DNA of 42,012 nt from Solobacterium sp. (GTDB lineage: Bacteria; Bacillota_I; Bacilli_A; Erysipelotrichales; Erysipelotrichaceae): NCBI GenBank assembly GCA_017536885.1, contig JAFWCM010000224.1:1-42012 (forward strand), read 5' to 3'. Below the pieces are notes generated by a model. It saw only the letters and a program-made list of their open reading frames with translations. It was not told the DNA's origin and ran no database searches. A program made the position numbers and the translations under genes. Shown piece by piece: positions 38,113 through 42,012 of the stretch (positions within the stretch are counted from its first letter, which is position 1; each line of letters opens with the position of its first letter).

Positions 38113-39333
38113 ATGAAATACCTACTGATCAATACGTTTTATAACTTTGAAAGCACCGGAAAGCTGATGCACAACTTCCGGAAGTATTTGCTCGAACAGG
38201 GTCACGAAGTGAAGATGCTGTACGGACACGGCAGAAAGCAGAGCGATCCGAATCTCGTCCGGCTGTCCGATGATCTTGAAGGCAAGGTTCATAACCTGCT
38301 GGGAAGAATCAGCGGGATGAACGGCTGCTTTTCCGCGCTTGCCACAAACCGCGCGGTTTCCGAGATCACTTCCTTTGCGCCGGATGTCGTGGTGCTCGGC
38401 AATCTGCACGGCCACTATATCAACCTCTATGATCTGTATGACCATCTGCGGAAGATGAAGCTTCCGGTGATTCAGATCATGTGGGATGAGTATTCCTTCA
38501 CCGGAGCATGCGCGTTTACCTACGACTGCGAAAAATACAAGGATGTCTGCTTTGCCTGCCCCCATCAGAAGGACTATCCGATCAGCTGGTTCTTCGATAC
38601 CAGCCGCACCCTGCAGAAAAAAAAGGCAGAAGCCTACCGGGATCAGAACCTCTGCTTTGTCGGGGTTCCCTATACCGCCGGAAAGGCAAGACAGTCCTCT
38701 CTTCTCAGAGGCTTTGATGTCTTTGCATTGGATGAGGCTGTGGATCAGAAGACGATCTTCTATCCCCGCAAGGCCGATCAGTTACGGCAGGAGCTCGGCA
38801 TCAGAGAAGACCAGAAGGTCATCCTGAATGTCTGCCCCTACCCGAGCATCCGCAAGGGCGGCAAATACTATATAGAACTCGCGGAGAAGTGCCTCGATCA
38901 TAACGATGTGGTATTCGTGCATGTCGGCTTCAGTGCCGATCCCCTCGGGGTTCCCTCCAACTTCTATCCCCTGCGCTATGAATATGACCAGAACCGCCTG
39001 GCGATGTTTTACTCCATGGCCGACCTTTTTGTCTGCACCAGCCTTGCGGAAACCGAACCCAATACCTGCATCGAAGCCCTCAGCTGCGGCACCAGGATTG
39101 CCGGCTTTGATATTTCCGGCGTCCCGAGCTGCGCCCCTGCCCCGTTCGGCACCTATGTCAAGCCTTTTGACACCGATGCATTGAAGGAGATCGTTCTTCA
39201 TACTCCGAAAAAGGACGAAGACTCCGTGCAGAAGACAAGAGCCTATGCCAGAAGCCGCTTTGACGCCGACGAATACAACCGGAAGATGATGGAGCTTGCC
39301 GGAAAAAGAGCCGCCGGAAAGGCAGCGCAATGA
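38113..39333 (+). CDS. Family 4 glycosyltransferase (GT-B)
   Basis: 406 aa. The ATG at 38113 gives the family start KYLLINTFYNFESTGKLM; the frame is open upstream but lies in the divergent promoter region. NLHGHYINLYDL and MWDEYSFTGACAF, followed by a cysteine cluster (YDCEKYKDVCFACPHQK), are typical of colanic-acid-type GT4 enzymes. The donor half has ILNVCPYPSIRKGGKYY and CTSLAETEPNTCIEALSCG (EX7E). There is no Shine-Dalgarno beyond a weak GGA 6 bases before the ATG. A run of eight A residues at 38617-38624 (codons 169-171) could be a slippage site. The Wzx flippase gene overlaps its end by 4 bp, so the two are coupled. Confidence 0.88.
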   Translation: MKYLLINTFYNFESTGKLMHNFRKYLLEQGHEVKMLYGHGRKQSDPNLVRLSDDLEGKVHNLLGRISGMNGCFSALATNRAVSEITSFAPDVVVLGNLHGHYINLYDLYDHLRKMKLPVIQIMWDEYSFTGACAFTYDCEKYKDVCFACPHQKDYPISWFFDTSRTLQKKKAEAYRDQNLCFVGVPYTAGKARQSSLLRGFDVFALDEAVDQKTIFYPRKADQLRQELGIREDQKVILNVCPYPSIRKGGKYYIELAEKCLDHNDVVFVHVGFSADPLGVPSNFYPLRYEYDQNRLAMFYSMADLFVCTSLAETEPNTCIEALSCGTRIAGFDISGVPSCAPAPFGTYVKPFDTDALKEIVLHTPKKDEDSVQKTRAYARSRFDADEYNRKMMELAGKRAAGKAAQ

Positions 39334-40757
39334 AACAGATCAGTTCCCTGCTTGAAAAATACCGGTCTCTCTCAGCTCCGATCAAGGCGAGTTTCTGGGT
39401 GCTCATGTGCTCTGTTTTTCAAAGCGCCTTCGCCTTGTTTACCACGCCGGTGTTCACCCGGGTTCTGACCCAGGCGGAATACGGCATCTATAATCAGTAC
39501 GGAACGTGGCTGGGAATTCTCGGCATTATCATCACGATGAATCTCTCCTACGAGACCTATGTCAAAGGCCTGGCAGATCATCAGGAAGAAGAGGCTGCCT
39601 TTACCTCGACAATGCTCGGATTAAGCATCGCATTGTTTTCGGGGTTTCTGATTCTCTTTCTGCTTGCGCCTTCCTTCTGGGCCGACCTCTTCCATCTTCC
39701 CGAACTGCTTACGGGGCTGATCTTCGTGCATCTGTTTGTCTCTCTTCCCTTTGATTACTTCAAGAGCAGGGAGGAGTTTCATTTCCGCTATAAGCTCTCC
39801 ACCGCCCTTTCGGTCTTTGTGACGGTGTTCTCCTATGCGTTCTCCATCTATGCCGTCCTGCATTATTCCAACCGGCTGGAAGCGAAGATCGAAGCCGACC
39901 TTCTGATCCGCTGCATTGCCGGCCTTCCGATCCTGTTCCTCTTTCTGAAAAACGGCAAACGGCTGTATGACAGGGAGATCTGGAAATACTCCCTTGCCTT
40001 TGCCCTGCCGTTAGTCCCCCATTATCTTTCCAACATCGTTCTGACCTCCTCCGACCGCATCATGATCGGACGGATGGCGGGAGATGCCGAATCGGGCATC
40101 TATTCCATCGCCTATATGATCGCTTCGATGGTTCTGATGATCGTCAACGCCATTAACAGCAGCTTTGTGCCGTATACCTTTCAGCGCCTGCGGGATGAGC
40201 AGTATGAGACGGTCAACAGGAACAGCCGGCTGCTGTATCTCGGCATCGCGCTGCTCTGCGTGGGGGCGATGGGCATGGCGCCGGAAGTGATCCGCATCTT
40301 TGCCGGCGAAAGCTACGCCGATGCGGCGGTCATCGTGCCGAGTGTCAGCGCTTCCGTCTACTTCATCTTCGTCTTTACGATGTTCACCAATGTGGAATAC
40401 CACTATAAGAAAACCAGATGGATCGGGATCGCAACCCTCGCCGCGGCATGCCTGAATGTACTTCTCAACTACATCCTGATCCCGATTTTCGGCTATACCG
40501 CAGCCGGGGCAACCACCCTGCTGTCATATCTCTTCCTGGCGGTGTTTCATTACATCAGCTACCGTTCCATTCAAAAAGAAGAGCACTTTCCCGATATCTA
40601 CGACATTCCCTATGTCGTAAAACTGAGCCTTGCTCTTCTTGGTGTTACGCTGGTGATTCACTTCCTGTATCAGTACGTGGTGATCCGTCTGATCCTGGTT
40701 GCCGTTTCCGTCGGACTGGCCGGATATCTCTTCCTGAAGTTCCGGAAGGGAAACTAA
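39330..40757 (+). CDS. Oligosaccharide flippase (Wzx/MATE-type)
   Basis: 475 aa with 12-14 membrane helices in the polysaccharide-transporter layout. Near the N-terminus are KASFWVLMCSVFQSAF and FTRVLTQAEYGIYNQYGTW, then SRDRIMIGRM-like (TSSDRIMIGRMAGDAESGIYS), and late helices with VEYHYKKTRWIGIATLAAACLNVLLN, all family features. It moves undecaprenyl-diphosphate-linked repeat units to the outer face. The ATGA overlap with the GT4 gene shows they are co-transcribed. Its stop codon overlaps that of the convergent LicD gene (CTAA), leaving no room for a terminator between them. The matching polymerase candidate is at 10871-12445. Confidence 0.9.
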   Translation: MKQISSLLEKYRSLSAPIKASFWVLMCSVFQSAFALFTTPVFTRVLTQAEYGIYNQYGTWLGILGIIITMNLSYETYVKGLADHQEEEAAFTSTMLGLSIALFSGFLILFLLAPSFWADLFHLPELLTGLIFVHLFVSLPFDYFKSREEFHFRYKLSTALSVFVTVFSYAFSIYAVLHYSNRLEAKIEADLLIRCIAGLPILFLFLKNGKRLYDREIWKYSLAFALPLVPHYLSNIVLTSSDRIMIGRMAGDAESGIYSIAYMIASMVLMIVNAINSSFVPYTFQRLRDEQYETVNRNSRLLYLGIALLCVGAMGMAPEVIRIFAGESYADAAVIVPSVSASVYFIFVFTMFTNVEYHYKKTRWIGIATLAAACLNVLLNYILIPIFGYTAAGATTLLSYLFLAVFHYISYRSIQKEEHFPDIYDIPYVVKLSLALLGVTLVIHFLYQYVVIRLILVAVSVGLAGYLFLKFRKGN

Positions 40758-41566
40758 TCCTTATACCAGACGTGATAGGCGTGATGGGTCTTCTGCTTTT
40801 CTTCCGGCGGCAGTTCCATGAAGGTCGGCCCGTAGAAGACATTGAGCACATTCACGTAATCGACGGGAATATAGAAGGCATACTGCTCGAAGGGCTGCAG
40901 GATGCGCTCGCGGTACCACTGCCCTTCCAGAAGCTCGATCTTCATCGCCGCGCAGGGGTATCCCACAAAGGCGCCGAGGTCGACGGACTCATAGGTCCGG
41001 CAGAGTTCATCCTGGGCAAGGATGAGCTTTTTTCTTTTCCCTTTGGGAGAGAACAATTTGATCAGAAAGATGACCGCATTCTTATACCAGCTTCTCTCCT
41101 TGATCAGCTTCCAGTTCTGCACATCGAGCTTTCTGCGGATTTCCAGGGCATCGGCGGTGAGCTTCTCCGCCTGTCGGCGGCTGTTTCCCAGGGTATCCAG
41201 CGGAAACACATCGAGATATACCCCGAGTTTCACCGGGGAGTCCACCGCCTCTTCCATCATGGTTCCGGTATGTACGAGCTTGCCGCTGGAGACATAGAGA
41301 TCCGGTTCGTTATGGAAGGTATAGAAGTAATAGTCCTTTTCCTTTTTCTCATTGTTGTAGATCTTCGAAAAAATCTCATAGTCCTTCCGCGGCATTCCGA
41401 CATCGATGTCATCATCCCAGGGGATATAGCCGCGGTGGCGCACCGCTCCGAGCAATGTCCCGCCGGTGAGATAATAGCGCAGTCCGTGCTCCTGGCAGAA
41501 TTCATGAAAGCTCTTCAGCATTTCGAGCATGATGCTCTTCTGTTCCTGTAAGGAGATCTCTTTCAT
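40754..41566 (-). CDS. licD: LicD-family phosphotransferase
   Basis: 270 aa. YYLTGGTLLGAVRHRGYIPW and the following DDDIDVGM form the LicD nucleotidyl/phosphotransferase core, with the DDDID acidic cluster at about 53-57. VYLDVFPLD, then a basic helical region and FEQYAFYIPVDYVNVLNVFYG follow. LicD proteins transfer phosphocholine, or other alditol or amino-alcohol phosphates, from CDP donors to surface glycans or teichoic acids. The ATG overlaps the stop of the thiamine-diphosphate enzyme gene (ATGA). No CDP-donor synthesis genes (LicC, TarI-like) are in view, so the group transferred is unknown. Confidence 0.9.
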   Translation of the reverse strand: MKEISLQEQKSIMLEMLKSFHEFCQEHGLRYYLTGGTLLGAVRHRGYIPWDDDIDVGMPRKDYEIFSKIYNNEKKEKDYYFYTFHNEPDLYVSSGKLVHTGTMMEEAVDSPVKLGVYLDVFPLDTLGNSRRQAEKLTADALEIRRKLDVQNWKLIKERSWYKNAVIFLIKLFSPKGKRKKLILAQDELCRTYESVDLGAFVGYPCAAMKIELLEGQWYRERILQPFEQYAFYIPVDYVNVLNVFYGPTFMELPPEEKQKTHHAYHVWYKD

Positions 41567-42012
41567 GATTCAAACGCCTTCGCAATCTCTTTCTTCAGCA
41601 CCTCTTCGTCAAGATACGGATAGAGGTTTTCATAGCTCGGCATGATAAAGGTGCCGTCATTTGCGGCGATTGATTTGATTCTCGGCTCGACGTTGAGATC
41701 CTTGGTCACAAAGACTTCGCAGACCACCGGGCCATCCGTGTTCATCGCCCGTTCCACCGTTTCATCGAGCTTTGCCGGATCACTGCAGGAAAGATAGTTC
41801 AGCCCGTAGGCCTTTGTCACCTTTTCGATATCGGGGATCGGCACGCCGTCTTCCGTATCGGTGCCAAACGTCGGGATGATGTCATAGCCCGACTGGCTCA
41901 TGCGCACAAACTGATAGCCGTCATTGGTCACCACAAAGAGCTTGACCGGCATGTTGTATGCATGCAGGGTGGCAAATTCCTGGATGTTCATCTGCAGGCT
42001 GCCGTCGCCGAC
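41563..42012 (-). CDS. Thiamine-diphosphate enzyme, acetolactate-synthase/YerE-like, C-terminal part (partial)
   Basis: The reading frame enters from the right edge and gives the last 149 residues. It begins with VGDGSLQMNIQEFATL and, 24 residues on, VTNDGY, the GDG...N motif that binds Mg and thiamine diphosphate. It ends with GPVVCEVFVTKDLNVEPRI and MPSYENLYPYLDEEVLKKEI, a tail I know from acetolactate-synthase-like enzymes in polysaccharide loci. YerE is the described case, attaching a two-carbon branch to a sugar. Most of the protein (about 400 residues) lies outside the window. A phosphonopyruvate decarboxylase is a less likely alternative. It is coupled to licD by a 4-bp overlap and probably feeds the same glycan. 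Confidence 0.85.
   Translation of the reverse strand, partial: VGDGSLQMNIQEFATLHAYNMPVKLFVVTNDGYQFVRMSQSGYDIIPTFGTDTEDGVPIPDIEKVTKAYGLNYLSCSDPAKLDETVERAMNTDGPVVCEVFVTKDLNVEPRIKSIAANDGTFIMPSYENLYPYLDEEVLKKEIAKAFES

Overview
This 42 kb window looks like the chromosome of a low-to-medium-GC member of the Firmicutes (Bacillota). Supporting signs are strong AGGAGG-type ribosome binding sites, a Gram-positive lipoprotein, a secreted wall-type repeat protein, DltD-like and YfhO-like surface proteins, and many hairpin-plus-T-run terminators. The mix of YfhO, DUF6056, PTPS-related, MBOAT/SGNH and LicD proteins suggests an Erysipelotrichia- or Lachnospiraceae-like gut or oral bacterium, but the sequence alone does not settle this. 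I see no rRNA, tRNA, CRISPR array, insertion sequence or phage gene.

Positions 1-7000 (left flank, all minus strand) hold five units: the 5' end of an NADP isocitrate dehydrogenase gene; a two-gene sensory operon (hybrid histidine kinase with two receivers, then a solute-binding lipoprotein, no permease); a secreted Tyr/Trp-rich repeat protein; and a toxin/antitoxin-like pair (HTH-DUF3990 protein plus a small partner) behind a promoter overlapped by a 34-bp near-palindrome.

Positions 7054-22459 hold one long, tightly packed minus-strand operon for a surface polysaccharide. In transcription order it encodes a shikimate-kinase-like protein, a conserved hypothetical, two DUF6056 membrane proteins, a HAD phosphatase, MBOAT plus SGNH acyltransferase pair B, a GT2, a GT4, an O-antigen polymerase/ligase-like protein, a second GT2, and MBOAT plus SGNH pair A. 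It ends at a clear terminator at 7054-7091.

Positions 22452-42012 are a mosaic of short blocks on both strands. They include YfhO (+), a PTPS-related membrane protein (-), a YegS/DagK-like lipid kinase (-), two paralogous HlpA-like glycosyltransferases (one on each strand), a DPM1-like GT2 with its DUF2304 partner (-), a further GT2, a 739-aa membrane protein and a FnlC/CapG-type UDP-sugar 2-epimerase (-). An orphan double-glycine-leader protein with two cysteine pairs (+) and another GT2 (-) follow, then GT4 and Wzx flippase (+), LicD (-), and the C-terminal part of a YerE-like thiamine-diphosphate enzyme running off the right edge.

Together the genes describe assembly, export, polymerisation, O-acylation and phosphodiester decoration of a complex envelope glycan, plus lipid-linked glycosylation by GT-C-like enzymes fed by polyprenyl-phosphate sugars. 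No initiating phosphoglycosyl transferase, chain-length regulator or nucleotide-sugar pathway beyond one epimerase is present, so the locus probably continues past 42012. Unusual points are three surface genes whose start codon lies 8-11 bases after a -10 box (possible leaderless mRNAs), repeated use of extended -10 promoters, the orphan RiPP-precursor-like protein, and a structured convergent intergenic region with tandem terminators.
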